DNA from: Chryseobacterium gregarium DSM 19109
GTDB lineage: Bacteria > Bacteroidota > Bacteroidia > Flavobacteriales > Weeksellaceae
Reading direction: 5' to 3'
NCBI RefSeq assembly: GCF_000430845.1
Contig: NZ_AUMU01000012.1
Span: forward strand, 62,001-126,000
Length of the DNA: 64,000 nucleotides
The notes beneath the pieces are model-generated. The model had not been told where the DNA came from. It did not search any database and saw only the letters and a list, made by a program, of their open reading frames with translations. Each line of letters opens with the position of its first letter. Position 1 is the stretch's first letter. The position numbers were made by a program, and so were the translations under genes. Below are positions 9,241 through 18,003 of this stretch, piece by piece.

Positions 9241-9864
9241 ATGAATTATTTAGAAGCTTTAAGCAGAAGATATTCCGTAAAGAAATTTAATCAGGAAATT
9301 GTCCCTCGGGAAACCCTTCACAATATTCTTGAGTCGGGAAAATTGTCCGCAAGCTCACTCGGTCTTCAGCCTTATAAAATTCTGGTCGTGGAAAGCAAGA
9401 TGATGAAGCAGAAATTAATTCCGGCCTTTTACAATCCGTCACAGATTTCCACCTGCTCTCACCTGATTGTTATTGTTTCCAAAAAAACAGTGGATGAGCA
9501 TTACCTTAATGGATACTTCAGGCATATTTCGGAAGTTCGGGAGACGCCCCTCGAAAGTTTGGATCCTTTCAGAAACAGCATTGACCAGCATATTCAGAAA
9601 ACCCGTGATGATATTTTCAACTGGGCGGAAAAGCAGTCGTATATCGTTCTGGCTAACCTGATGTATGCCGCCGCCATTGAAAACATAGATACCTGCCCGA
9701 TGGAAGGTTTCCGGCAGGAGGTCATTGAAGAAATTCTGGAGATCAATCCTGAAACCGAAAAAGCAACGGTTACCCTTGCCTTAGGCTATCGTTCAGAGGA
9801 AGATCATTTTCAGCACCTGAAAAAAGTAAGAAAACCAGACGAGAAATTGTTTAAATTTATTTAA
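9241..9864 (+). CDS. Nitroreductase family FMN-dependent NAD(P)H oxidoreductase
   Basis: The 207-residue protein has the family's N-terminal motif (RYSVKKFN), LSASSLGLQPYKILVV for FMN binding in the middle, and C-terminal VTLALGYRSEEDH. The length and motifs fit NfsB-type nitroreductases, flavoproteins that use NAD(P)H to reduce nitro compounds, quinones or related substrates in the cytoplasm. It lies 29 bases upstream of nadB in the same direction and is probably the first gene of a nitroreductase-nadB-nadC operon, a link between a pyridine-nucleotide-consuming enzyme and NAD synthesis that may or may not be functional. The physiological substrate cannot be read from sequence. Confidence 0.9.
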   Translation: MNYLEALSRRYSVKKFNQEIVPRETLHNILESGKLSASSLGLQPYKILVVESKMMKQKLIPAFYNPSQISTCSHLIVIVSKKTVDEHYLNGYFRHISEVRETPLESLDPFRNSIDQHIQKTRDDIFNWAEKQSYIVLANLMYAAAIENIDTCPMEGFRQEVIEEILEINPETEKATVTLALGYRSEEDHFQHLKKVRKPDEKLFKFI

Positions 9865-9893
9865 TTTAGACGTTTGTACCTAAAGCAAGCATA

Positions 9894-11465
9894 ATGATAA
9901 AAGCGGATGTATTAGTAATCGGTTCCGGAATTTCGGGACTTTCCTATGCCATAAAAATTTCTGAGCAGTTTCCTGATGCCAAAATAATTATCGTAACCAA
10001 GTCTGATGAAGATGAAAGCAACACCAAATATGCACAGGGCGGTCTTGCAGTGGTGACAGATTCTAAAAATGACAATTTTAACAAACATATTGAAGATACC
10101 ATGCGTGCCGGAGACGGTGAAAGCAAACGCGATGTGGTAGAAATGGTGGTGAAAGAAGCTCCCGCCAGGTTTAATGAAATTGTGGAATGGGGCGCCAATT
10201 TCGACATGAAAAACGGCGAATTTGCTCTAGGCAGGGAAGGCGGGCACACCGAAAACAGGATTGTTCACCACAAAGACATCACTGGTTTTGAAATCGAAAG
10301 GGCACTCCTAGAAACCGCCAATAAAAGTGAAAATATTGAGATCCTAGACCATCATTATGTTATCGATATTATTACCCAGCACCATGTTCCGGGAAAAGAG
10401 CTTAATGAAGGCGACATCCACTGTTACGGTGCCTATATTTTAGATGAAAAGTCTAAAAAAATCAAGAAAATCACCTCCAAAATAACACTGGTCGCTACAG
10501 GGGGAGCCGGCCATGTATACAAAAACACCACTAACCCTACCATTGCAACGGGAGACGGGATTGCTTTCGTGGCAAGAGCGAAAGGAAAAGTTTCCAATAT
10601 GCAGTATTACCAGTTCCACCCGACGGCACTGTACAGTAAAATAGACGGGATGCTGTTTTTAATTTCTGAAGCAGTCCGCGGTGACGGCGCCAAATTAAGA
10701 ACGAAAAGAGGCGAAAAATTCATGCATAAATATGACGAGCGTGAAGAACTGGCGTCCCGGGATATTGTAGCGAGAGCGATTGACGCTGAAATGAAAGTGA
10801 CCGGGGACGAATATGTAGGTCTGGACTGTAAGGACATGAATCAAGAAAAATTTCTTGAACATTTTCCTAATATCTACAAAAAATGCAAAGACGAAGGGAT
10901 TGATCCTTTCAAACAGCTGATTCCCGTTGTTCCGGCCTGTCATTACCTGATGGGCGGCATTGAAGTGGACAGGGACGGGCAGTCTTCGATCAGAAACCTT
11001 TTCGCCGTCGGAGAATGTACAAATTCCGGGCTTCACGGAGCCAACCGACTGGCTTCAAACTCATTACTGGAAGGTTTGGTATTCGGACATAATGCCGCCA
11101 TGAAAACCGTAGCGCTTCTACATGAAAACAATTTTAACTTCGATGATTTAAAAGCTGTTCCGGAATGGGATGAAGAAGGCATGAAGATCATGGATGAAAT
11201 GGTGATTATTTCTTACCTAAGAAAACAGCTGCAGGAAATGATGAGTGACCTGGTCGGCATTGTAAGAAGCAACCGCCGTCTGAATATGGCCTTACAGAAA
11301 CATCAGGAAATTGCGGCCGCTGTAAATGAAATTTACCACTACTCTATTCTTTCACCGCAGTTATCGGAATTAAGGAACTTAACCACTGTTGCCCACCTCA
11401 TCATTACCCAATCCATGGAAATGACGGAGAACAAGGGTGCATTTTATAATAAAGATCTCGCTTAA
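9894..11465 (+). CDS. nadB: L-aspartate oxidase
   Basis: NadB oxidises L-aspartate to iminoaspartate, the first step of de novo NAD synthesis. The 523-residue protein begins with the FAD-binding GSGISGLSYAIK motif (about residues 9-20). The succinate dehydrogenase/aspartate oxidase family motifs follow: TKYAQGGLAVV, GGHTENRIVHH, ATGGAGHVYKNTTNP, QFHPTALY, SEAVRGDGA, CHYLMGGIEVD, GECTNSGLHGANRLASNSLLEGLVFG. The last of these distinguishes NadB from fumarate reductase. The C-terminal helical domain (EMMSDLVGIVRS) is present, so the protein is full length. nadC follows 11 bases later; nadA is not in the window. Confidence 0.97.
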   Translation: MIKADVLVIGSGISGLSYAIKISEQFPDAKIIIVTKSDEDESNTKYAQGGLAVVTDSKNDNFNKHIEDTMRAGDGESKRDVVEMVVKEAPARFNEIVEWGANFDMKNGEFALGREGGHTENRIVHHKDITGFEIERALLETANKSENIEILDHHYVIDIITQHHVPGKELNEGDIHCYGAYILDEKSKKIKKITSKITLVATGGAGHVYKNTTNPTIATGDGIAFVARAKGKVSNMQYYQFHPTALYSKIDGMLFLISEAVRGDGAKLRTKRGEKFMHKYDEREELASRDIVARAIDAEMKVTGDEYVGLDCKDMNQEKFLEHFPNIYKKCKDEGIDPFKQLIPVVPACHYLMGGIEVDRDGQSSIRNLFAVGECTNSGLHGANRLASNSLLEGLVFGHNAAMKTVALLHENNFNFDDLKAVPEWDEEGMKIMDEMVIISYLRKQLQEMMSDLVGIVRSNRRLNMALQKHQEIAAAVNEIYHYSILSPQLSELRNLTTVAHLIITQSMEMTENKGAFYNKDLA

Positions 11466-11476
11466 AAGCATACGAT

Positions 11477-12337
11477 ATGAAAAGACCGGCATACGTTACC
11501 GACAAAGTTTTAAAACAGTTCATCAAAAATGCTTTGGAAGAAGACATTCAGGATGGCGACCACTCTACGCTTTCCACGATTCCGAAGGACCTGGAGCAGA
11601 GCGCAAAACTTCTGGTAAAACAGGACTGTATCCTTGCGGGAGTGGAACTGGCTGAAATTATTTTTAAAACATATGACAAAAACCTGACCGTTGAAACCTT
11701 TGTAAAAGACGGTGATGCGGTAAAGGTCGGAGATATTGCTTTTACAGTAACCGGAAGCGCCAGGTCTATTCTTTCCACGGAAAGGCTGGTGCTGAACTGC
11801 ATGCAGCGGATGAGCGGCATTGCTACCCTTACCCATGACTGGGATTCAAGGCTGATCGGAACCAAGACCAAACTTTTGGACACCCGAAAGACCACTCCCA
11901 ATTTCAGGGTCTGTGAAAAATGGGCCGTGGCTATCGGCGGCGGAACCAATCACCGGTACGGGCTTTATGACATGATCATGCTGAAAGACAATCATATCGA
12001 TTATAACGGAAGCATCACCAATGCAGTGAAGATGGCCAAAGAGTATATCAAAAAGAATAAAAAGAAGCTTAAAATTGAAGTGGAAACCAGAAACCTGGAT
12101 GAAGTTAAAGAAGCCATTAAAGCAAAGGTGGACAGGATTATGCTCGATAATATGGATGTGCCTACGATGGCAAAAGCTGTAGAAATGATTAACGGCGCAT
12201 GTGAAACTGAAGCATCCGGCGGAATTATCCGTGAACAACTGAAAGAAATAGCTTCTACCGGCGTCACTTATATTTCTGCAGGGGCCCTTACCCATTCTGC
12301 TGAAAATATGGATTTAAGCCTTAAAGCCCTGAAATAA
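11477..12337 (+). CDS. nadC: Quinolinate phosphoribosyltransferase (decarboxylating)
   Basis: NadC joins quinolinate and PRPP to give nicotinate mononucleotide, with loss of CO2, the third step of de novo NAD synthesis. The 286-residue product shows ALEEDIQDGDHST near the N-terminus, NCMQRMSGIATLT, LDTRKTTPNFR (PRPP/quinolinate-binding arginines and lysine), GGGTNHRYGLYDMIMLKDNHI, EVETRNLDE, IMLDNM and EASGGI. All are family landmarks and the length is normal. It is the last gene of the nitroreductase-nadB-nadC run and is followed by an AT-rich hairpin. The call is secure. Confidence 0.97.
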   Translation: MKRPAYVTDKVLKQFIKNALEEDIQDGDHSTLSTIPKDLEQSAKLLVKQDCILAGVELAEIIFKTYDKNLTVETFVKDGDAVKVGDIAFTVTGSARSILSTERLVLNCMQRMSGIATLTHDWDSRLIGTKTKLLDTRKTTPNFRVCEKWAVAIGGGTNHRYGLYDMIMLKDNHIDYNGSITNAVKMAKEYIKKNKKKLKIEVETRNLDEVKEAIKAKVDRIMLDNMDVPTMAKAVEMINGACETEASGGIIREQLKEIASTGVTYISAGALTHSAENMDLSLKALK

Positions 12338-12395
12338 TATTGAATTTTTAATAAAAATAATGTCTATTTATTAAAAATTCAATAATGTGTTTTTT
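12338..12395 (+). terminator. AT-rich hairpin terminator after nadC
   Basis: An 18-base perfect inverted repeat (TATTGAATTTTTAATAAA and its complement) with an 11-base loop starts right after the nadC stop and is followed by a seven-T run at about 12389. The low GC content makes its strength uncertain. Confidence 0.6.
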
Positions 12396-12545
12396 TCATG
12401 TGAAATCTCAATTATTATTCAATACATTGCAAATCAACCAATTAAATTTTGTTAAGATTAGTTAAAAATTAACATACAGTTAATATTAGTTAAATTTTAT
12501 TTCCCCAATTTTGCAGAAAATTAAATCTAACTATTACTAACGATT

Positions 12546-15137
12546 ATGAAATTAATCAACAAATCAATGCTAACTGCGATAATTACTTTATCCACAGCTA
12601 GTATTTATTACGCTCAACAAACTCAAGATACTGTAAATAACAGATCTAAAGACATTGAAGAGGTAATTCTAAGAGGTGTTACGGATATCGCTAAAGATAG
12701 GAAAACACCTGTTGCGGTATCTACAATCAAAGCTGCCATGATTCTTGAAAGACAAGGAAACCAGGAGCTTGTTGAATTACTAAACACAACACCTTCCGTA
12801 TATGCTACAAAAGGTGGTGGTGGTTTTGGAGACTCTCAGATTGTTATGCGTGGGTTTGAATCTAGAAACATTGCAGTAATGGTGAATGGTATGCCCGTAA
12901 ATGATATGGAGGGCGGTACTGTTTATTTTTCAAACTGGACTGGATTATCTGACGTAACAAGTTTTATGCAGGTACAGAGAGGGCTGGGTTCTTCTAAATT
13001 AGCTATCGCTTCTGTTGGAGGTACTATGAACTTCATAACAAAGTCAGCTGATATGAAAAGAGGTGGCATTGTAAGACTGGGAGTTGGTAATAACGACTAT
13101 TTAAAAACATCTTTTGCTTATAATACAGGTAAATCAGATAAAGGATGGTCTTCTTCATTTTTAATGAGCAGACAATCCGGAGCAACTTACATCCAAAATA
13201 CTGACTATGAATCTTATGCATATTATTTTGCATTAGGTTGGGAAGCAAATAAAAAACATAATTTCCAGTTTACAATTACCGGAGCTCCACAATGGCATGA
13301 TCAAAGATCTTATGCGCCTGCTATTGCAGACTATATCAGATACAATCCTGATAATGATGGATCTCCTGATAGAACCTATAATTCAGACTGGGGATATTAT
13401 ACAAATGCTGAAGGAAGAAGAGTTGCTCTTTCTAACAGATCAAACTATTATAACAAACCTGTTATTATGCTTAACTGGGACTGGAATATCAATGATAAAT
13501 CCAAGTTGAGCACCGTAGCATATATGTCTAATGGTAGAGGCGGCGGAACGGCTGATCTAGGTAGAGTAAACGGAAGGAATCTTTCAACATTAGTAAATAA
13601 TGTACCTTACTTCAGAGATGCACAGGGACTTTACAACTATGATAAACTATTCGCTGAAAATGCTGCCGTAAATCCAAATACAGCAGGTGCCGGAGCTACA
13701 TTGATTCGTAGAGCAAGTATTAATTCTCACAATTGGTACGGGATTCTAGCAAATTTCCAACATAAGATTAATGACAACTGGAACTTTTCAGTAGGTACAG
13801 ATGACAGATATTACTATGGATACCACTATCAGGTCATTTCTGATTTATATGGAGCTTCAGGATATAAAGATAGCGCAAACAAAAACATTACTCCAAACGT
13901 AGTAACACAAACTTCTGATTATCAAAAACTTTCATGGAATCCTTTTGGAGGGAAACAAGTTCCTTTGAACGAACAAATTGGGTTCAGTAATGATGGTGAA
14001 GTAATCTGGTACAGTGGGTTCGGACAGATTGAATATACAAAAGATAACTTATCAGCTTTTGTACAGGGTTCAGTTTCAAACCAAGGATACCAAAGAATTG
14101 ATAACTTCCTAGTTGACGGTACTACTATAAAAGGCCAAACTGTAAACACAAAAACAGGCTTCAAAAATATTTTTGGTTATAACATCAAGGGAGGTGCCAA
14201 CTATAATATTAATGAAAACCACAATGTTTTTGCTAATATCGGTTATTACAGTAAACAGCCATTTATGAACACTGTATATCCAAGTAACTTAAACATCGTT
14301 AATCCTCAATTGACTAATGAGAAAATTTTCTCTGCTGAAGTTGGCTATGGATTCAGATCCTCAAATTTAACGGCGAATGTTAACGTTTACAGAACGCAGT
14401 GGAAAGATAGAGCTCTAAGAAGAACAATCCAGGTTGCTGATGTAACTGATGCTTACGCAGAAATGAATGGAATTACAGAAATCCATCAAGGAGTTGAGGT
14501 TGATGCGACTTACAAACTTAATAAATTCTTAGAGTTTACGGGTATGTTCTCTTGGGGGGATTATCATTATGAAGGGAATGCAATAGGTACAACTTTTGAC
14601 GGGAACAATAATCCTTTAACTGTGGCGGGAGACTCTAATACAACAACTCTTTATCTTGATAAAGTAAAAGTAGGAGGAACAAGCAATAACAGTATTCCTC
14701 AAATGACTGCATCATTAGGATTTACAGTGAAACCAGTAAGTGATTTAAGTATCTATGCAGGATGGCGTTATGTTGGTAAGCTTTACTCTACTATTGATAT
14801 TGCAACTTTTTCAAACATTGCAAACCAAGACAGAGGAGTAGTGCAGTTACCTGACTATAACCTAACTGATATTGGCATAACTTATAAAATAAAGTTAAAA
14901 AACAATGCTCAGTATTTCACTATTGGTGCTAACGTTTACAACTTATTTGATACTACTTACATCCAAGATGGTGCAACAAACATCTTTGGAGGTGATAAAA
15001 TCACAACTACGGGTGATCCTGACAATGGTAAAACTTACGAACAGGCAGGTAGAATGTATAATGGTGTTGCAACCGGTAACCGTGTATTCTTCGGATTCGG
15101 AAGAACATGGGCAGCAAACTTATCATTCAACTTCTAA
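12546..15137 (+). CDS. TonB-dependent receptor
   Basis: The 863-residue outer-membrane protein has a signal peptide (about residues 1-23, ending YYAQ). The plug domain starts near residue 38 (EEVILRGVTD) and includes TPSVYATKGGGGFGDSQIVMRGF and SVGGTMNFITK. A 22-strand-type beta-barrel region follows and ends in the aromatic C-terminus LSFNF. Such receptors import large substrates with energy from TonB; the substrate here is unknown. No SusD partner or carboxypeptidase-like N-terminal domain is present. The gene is visibly more AT-rich than nadB upstream or asd downstream and uses A/T-ending codons heavily, which fits either very high expression or a different origin. It has its own AT-rich promoter region with TTAGTTAA repeats (12450-12500) and a strong terminator. 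Confidence 0.95.
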   Translation: MKLINKSMLTAIITLSTASIYYAQQTQDTVNNRSKDIEEVILRGVTDIAKDRKTPVAVSTIKAAMILERQGNQELVELLNTTPSVYATKGGGGFGDSQIVMRGFESRNIAVMVNGMPVNDMEGGTVYFSNWTGLSDVTSFMQVQRGLGSSKLAIASVGGTMNFITKSADMKRGGIVRLGVGNNDYLKTSFAYNTGKSDKGWSSSFLMSRQSGATYIQNTDYESYAYYFALGWEANKKHNFQFTITGAPQWHDQRSYAPAIADYIRYNPDNDGSPDRTYNSDWGYYTNAEGRRVALSNRSNYYNKPVIMLNWDWNINDKSKLSTVAYMSNGRGGGTADLGRVNGRNLSTLVNNVPYFRDAQGLYNYDKLFAENAAVNPNTAGAGATLIRRASINSHNWYGILANFQHKINDNWNFSVGTDDRYYYGYHYQVISDLYGASGYKDSANKNITPNVVTQTSDYQKLSWNPFGGKQVPLNEQIGFSNDGEVIWYSGFGQIEYTKDNLSAFVQGSVSNQGYQRIDNFLVDGTTIKGQTVNTKTGFKNIFGYNIKGGANYNINENHNVFANIGYYSKQPFMNTVYPSNLNIVNPQLTNEKIFSAEVGYGFRSSNLTANVNVYRTQWKDRALRRTIQVADVTDAYAEMNGITEIHQGVEVDATYKLNKFLEFTGMFSWGDYHYEGNAIGTTFDGNNNPLTVAGDSNTTTLYLDKVKVGGTSNNSIPQMTASLGFTVKPVSDLSIYAGWRYVGKLYSTIDIATFSNIANQDRGVVQLPDYNLTDIGITYKIKLKNNAQYFTIGANVYNLFDTTYIQDGATNIFGGDKITTTGDPDNGKTYEQAGRMYNGVATGNRVFFGFGRTWAANLSFNF

Positions 15138-15168
15138 TAAACAAAACATTAGATTTTATTACATACCC

Positions 15169-15194
15169 ATCCCGGCTTTTCGCCGGGATTTTTG
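15169..15194 (+). terminator. Rho-independent terminator
   Basis: ATCCCGGC, TTTTC loop, GCCGGGAT, then a T-run. It is GC-rich and stable and ends the TonB receptor transcript. Confidence 0.92.
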
Positions 15195-15195
15195 T

Positions 15196-15203
15196 TATAT
15201 TTG
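15196..15203 (+). promoter_or_regulatory. -7 box before small membrane protein gene
   Basis: TATATTTG directly after the terminator and 26 bases before the ATG at 15230. No clear -33 element is visible, because that position falls inside the terminator stem. Confidence 0.4.
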
Positions 15204-15229
15204 TGGACTAGAAAAAAAGAAAATAGATT

Positions 15230-15667
15230 ATGGATTTTTACAAAATTTTACTGAGTGCACATAAAGGAATCGGATATTTGGAAATTCTTTTGGTAACCTT
15301 ATTCGTTATTGCCCTTTTAACAACCATGTTCGGTTTCAGCGGGAAAATAAATAAGTTCCTGAAAAAAATCACCCTTTTTACCATGATCTTTTTCCACGTT
15401 CAGTTTCTGGCCGGGATCGTTTTACTGCTGGTTTCGCCGGGTGTAAAAGCAGCCTTATCTTCCGGAACACTGATGAGTGATTCCTATTCAAGATTCCAGT
15501 ATGTGGAACATCCTTTTTCTATGCTGATCGCCGCCATTCTGATGACGGTCGTTTACAAAAAAGTAAAAGTCAATCCTACCCTTTCTTTAGCGGTAGTAAT
15601 TATGGGACTGATTGCAGTCGGTTTATTCGCATTTGCTTTCCCTTGGACCAGAGTCTTCGGGGCCTAA
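15230..15667 (+). CDS. Conserved hypothetical four-helix membrane protein
   Basis: I do not recognise a functional family. The 145-residue protein has four predicted membrane helices at about residues 15-35 (LEILLVTLFVIALLTTMFG), 47-70 (LFTMIFFHVQFLAGIVLLLV), 93-110 and 117-138. Charged loops are short. The pattern of a His after the first turn (SAHKGIGY) and another in the second helix (FFHVQFLAG) resembles small haem-binding or cytochrome-like membrane proteins, but this is only a pattern and not evidence of haem. asd starts 32 bases downstream, so the two may be co-transcribed. Confidence 0.75.
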   Translation: MDFYKILLSAHKGIGYLEILLVTLFVIALLTTMFGFSGKINKFLKKITLFTMIFFHVQFLAGIVLLLVSPGVKAALSSGTLMSDSYSRFQYVEHPFSMLIAAILMTVVYKKVKVNPTLSLAVVIMGLIAVGLFAFAFPWTRVFGA

Positions 15668-15699
15668 ATATATTAACATAAACAAATTTTTAATTATCA

Positions 15700-16692
15700 A
15701 TGAAAGTAGCTGTAGTAGGTTCAACAGGAATGGTTGGCCAGGTTATGCTTAAAATTCTGGAAGAAAGAAACTTCCCTGTCACAGAACTGATTCCGGTAGC
15801 CTCCGAAAAATCCGTAGGTAAAAAGGTGAAGTATAAACAGGAAGAATTTACAATCGTAAGCATGCAAGACGCTATAGCTGCCAAACCTGATATTGCCATC
15901 TTCTCGGCAGGAGGATCAACTTCACTTGAATTTGCTCCGCTTTTCGCGGAAGCAGGGACCACGGTAATCGACAATTCTTCAGCATGGAGAATGGATCCCG
16001 GCAAAAAACTGGTGGTTCCCGAAATCAATGCAGATGTTTTGACCAAAGAAGATAAAATCATTGCCAATCCGAACTGTTCTACCATCCAGTTGGTTATGGT
16101 ATTGGGACCGCTGAATAAAAAATACGATCTCAAAAGAGTGGTTGTTTCTACGTACCAGTCCGTAACAGGAACTGGTAAGGCAGCAGTGGACCAGCTGAAC
16201 TCAGAGATTGCCGGAGATGATTCCGTTTCGAAAGTGTATCCTTACCCAATCTTCAAAAATGCACTTCCGCACTGTGATGTTTTTGCCGATGATGATTATA
16301 CAAAGGAAGAAATTAAATTAATGAAGGAACCTAAGAAGATCTTAGGAGACGATACATTCAACCTGACCGCAACGGCAGTAAGGGTTCCTGTTCAGGGAGG
16401 CCACTCGGAAAGTGTGAACATTGAGTTTGAAAATGAATTCGATCTTGATGAGGTAAGAAAAATCCTGTCTGAAACTCCGGGTGTAACGGTGATGGATAAC
16501 GTAAAGAATAATGAATATCCGATGCCGCTGTATTCCGAAGGGAAAGATGATGTATTCGTCGGAAGGATCAGGCGGGACTTTTCCCAACCCAAGACCCTGA
16601 ATCTCTGGATTGTGGCTGATAACCTGCGGAAAGGCGCTGCAACCAATGCCGTACAGATCGCAGAATACCTGGTAGCAAACAACTTAGTTTAA
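15700..16692 (+). CDS. asd: Aspartate-semialdehyde dehydrogenase
   Basis: Asd reduces aspartyl phosphate to aspartate semialdehyde with NADPH, the branch point to lysine, diaminopimelate, threonine and methionine. The 330-residue protein has the Rossmann nucleotide motif (VVGSTGMVGQVML, residues 5-17), SAGGSTS, DNSSAWRMD, catalytic Cys126 (NPNCSTIQL) and catalytic His235 (VQGGHSES). The dimerisation-domain motif LNLWIVADNLRKGAATNAVQIAE closes the protein. Length is typical for the single-domain bacterial enzyme. A terminator overlaps the region just after the stop, so the downstream transporter is separately expressed. Confidence 0.97.
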   Translation: MKVAVVGSTGMVGQVMLKILEERNFPVTELIPVASEKSVGKKVKYKQEEFTIVSMQDAIAAKPDIAIFSAGGSTSLEFAPLFAEAGTTVIDNSSAWRMDPGKKLVVPEINADVLTKEDKIIANPNCSTIQLVMVLGPLNKKYDLKRVVVSTYQSVTGTGKAAVDQLNSEIAGDDSVSKVYPYPIFKNALPHCDVFADDDYTKEEIKLMKEPKKILGDDTFNLTATAVRVPVQGGHSESVNIEFENEFDLDEVRKILSETPGVTVMDNVKNNEYPMPLYSEGKDDVFVGRIRRDFSQPKTLNLWIVADNLRKGAATNAVQIAEYLVANNLV

Positions 16693-16706
16693 ACTAACAA
16701 AAATAA

Positions 16707-16737
16707 AAAGAGTCTCCACAGTGAGATTCTTTTTTTT
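16707..16737 (+). terminator. Rho-independent terminator after asd
   Basis: AAAGAGTCTC pairs, with one G-U, to GAGATTCTTT across a six-base loop, followed by a T-run. A possible GTG start at 16721 for the next gene would lie inside this hairpin, which favours the ATG at 16748. Confidence 0.82.
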
Positions 16738-16747
16738 ATCAAACCTT

Positions 16748-17746
16748 ATGAATACGAAGGAAACTCATAAAAAAGATAAGATAGGCTTTCAGAAACTGAT
16801 CGCTGTTTTTGGGGTAATTCTTTTTATCGGAAAGATTATTGCCTGGAAAATGACCAATTCCGATGCGGTATTTTCTGATGCTATGGAGAGTATCGTCAAT
16901 GTTATCAGTGCCTTTATGGGACTGTACTCCCTGTACCTTGCTGCAAAACCTAAAGATAAAGACCATCCCTACGGCCACGGAAAAGTGGAATTTGTCACCT
17001 CCGGCATCGAGGGAGCCCTGATTGCCATTGCCGGCATCATGATCATCTATGAAGGCATCAACAGCCTTGTGGTCGGAAAAGTTTTGAATCAGCTGGATTG
17101 GGGGATTGCCATCATTGCCGCCACCGCCGTGATTAATTATTTTTTAGGGTATATCTCCGTTAAAAAAGGCGAACAGGAAAATTCGCTGGTATTAATTTCA
17201 TCCGGAAAACACCTGCAGTCGGATACCGTTACGACGCTCGGGGTAGTGATCAGCTTAATTATCGTTTATTTTACGAAAATCTATTGGCTCGATTCTGTAG
17301 TAGCCCTGATCTTCGGGATCTACATCATATTTGTAGGCTACAAAATCGTCCGTAAATCCTTGAGCGGGATCATGGACGAGCAGGACCGCGATCTTTTAGA
17401 CCAGATTATTAAAATCCTGGAAGAGAACAGACGGACCGAGTGGATTGACGTGCACAATATGAAAATCCAGCAGTTCGGCGCTTCCCTGCACATTGATGCC
17501 CATATTACCCTGCCCTGGTACTACAGCCTCCGCGACGCACACAATGAAATGGAAAAGATGATTGTTCTTCTGGCAAAAAATATCAGCAGAAGCGTAGAAT
17601 TCAATTTCCATATGGACGACTGCAAGCCGATCTCATGCGCGATCTGCCGGATTTCAGACTGTACTGTCCGTGAAAAAGATTTTGTGAAAAAAGTTGTCTG
17701 GACACCGGAAAATGTCACGTATTGGGATAAGCATACGGCAGAATAA
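16748..17746 (+). CDS. Cation diffusion facilitator (CDF) family transporter
   Basis: The 332-residue protein is an inner-membrane divalent-metal/proton antiporter of the CDF family. Six membrane helices are expected in the first 200 residues. Metal-site motifs are SDAMESIVNV, DHPYGHGKVEF and HLQSD (helix V, HxxxD). The cytosolic C-terminal domain has HNMKIQQFG and HIDAHITLPW. A cysteine-rich tail (CKPISCAICRISDC, about 25 residues from the middle of the terminal segment) could bind metal; similar tails occur in other Bacteroidota CDF proteins. I chose the ATG at 16748 because an upstream GTG lies in the asd terminator. Whether it carries Zn, Fe, Co or Mn cannot be told from sequence. Confidence 0.92.
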   Translation: MNTKETHKKDKIGFQKLIAVFGVILFIGKIIAWKMTNSDAVFSDAMESIVNVISAFMGLYSLYLAAKPKDKDHPYGHGKVEFVTSGIEGALIAIAGIMIIYEGINSLVVGKVLNQLDWGIAIIAATAVINYFLGYISVKKGEQENSLVLISSGKHLQSDTVTTLGVVISLIIVYFTKIYWLDSVVALIFGIYIIFVGYKIVRKSLSGIMDEQDRDLLDQIIKILEENRRTEWIDVHNMKIQQFGASLHIDAHITLPWYYSLRDAHNEMEKMIVLLAKNISRSVEFNFHMDDCKPISCAICRISDCTVREKDFVKKVVWTPENVTYWDKHTAE

Positions 17747-17987
17747 GACTTTACCTCAAGGCAAAAAGATATAATCCAAACCTGCCAGAGAACATCCAGG
17801 TTTTGTGAAAACAGCCGGAAAAATTATTCCCTTAGAAAGATAAAGACCTCAATAAAAATCATTATGGAAATACGAACACAATCTTCTGTGATTTTTGTCG
17901 GGCCATATGATTCGCTTGGTTCTGTAAATACCAAAACCGTTTTGAAATCCTTCAATAATGGCAAATAAACATTACCGCGTAAATTAG

Positions 17988-17995
17988 TATATTTG
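17988..17995 (+). promoter_or_regulatory. -7 box before the amgK-like gene
   Basis: TATATTTG fits TAnnTTTG and ends 8 bases before the ATG at 18004. No good -33 element is seen at the usual distance. Confidence 0.45.
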
Positions 17996-18003
17996 TTTCA
18001 TCT

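Noticed and set aside
16721..16747. GTG start at 16721 for the CDF transporter
   Set aside because: The codon lies inside the asd terminator hairpin; the ATG at 16748 is better.
17783..17815. Possible terminator after the CDF gene
   Set aside because: The AAACCTG/CAGGTTT stem is short with a long loop and no real T-run.
17864..17968. 34-residue reading frame before the amgK-like gene
   Set aside because: It ends 20 bases before a TATATTTG box, has no recognisable start signal and its composition gives no coding support. It is probably chance.
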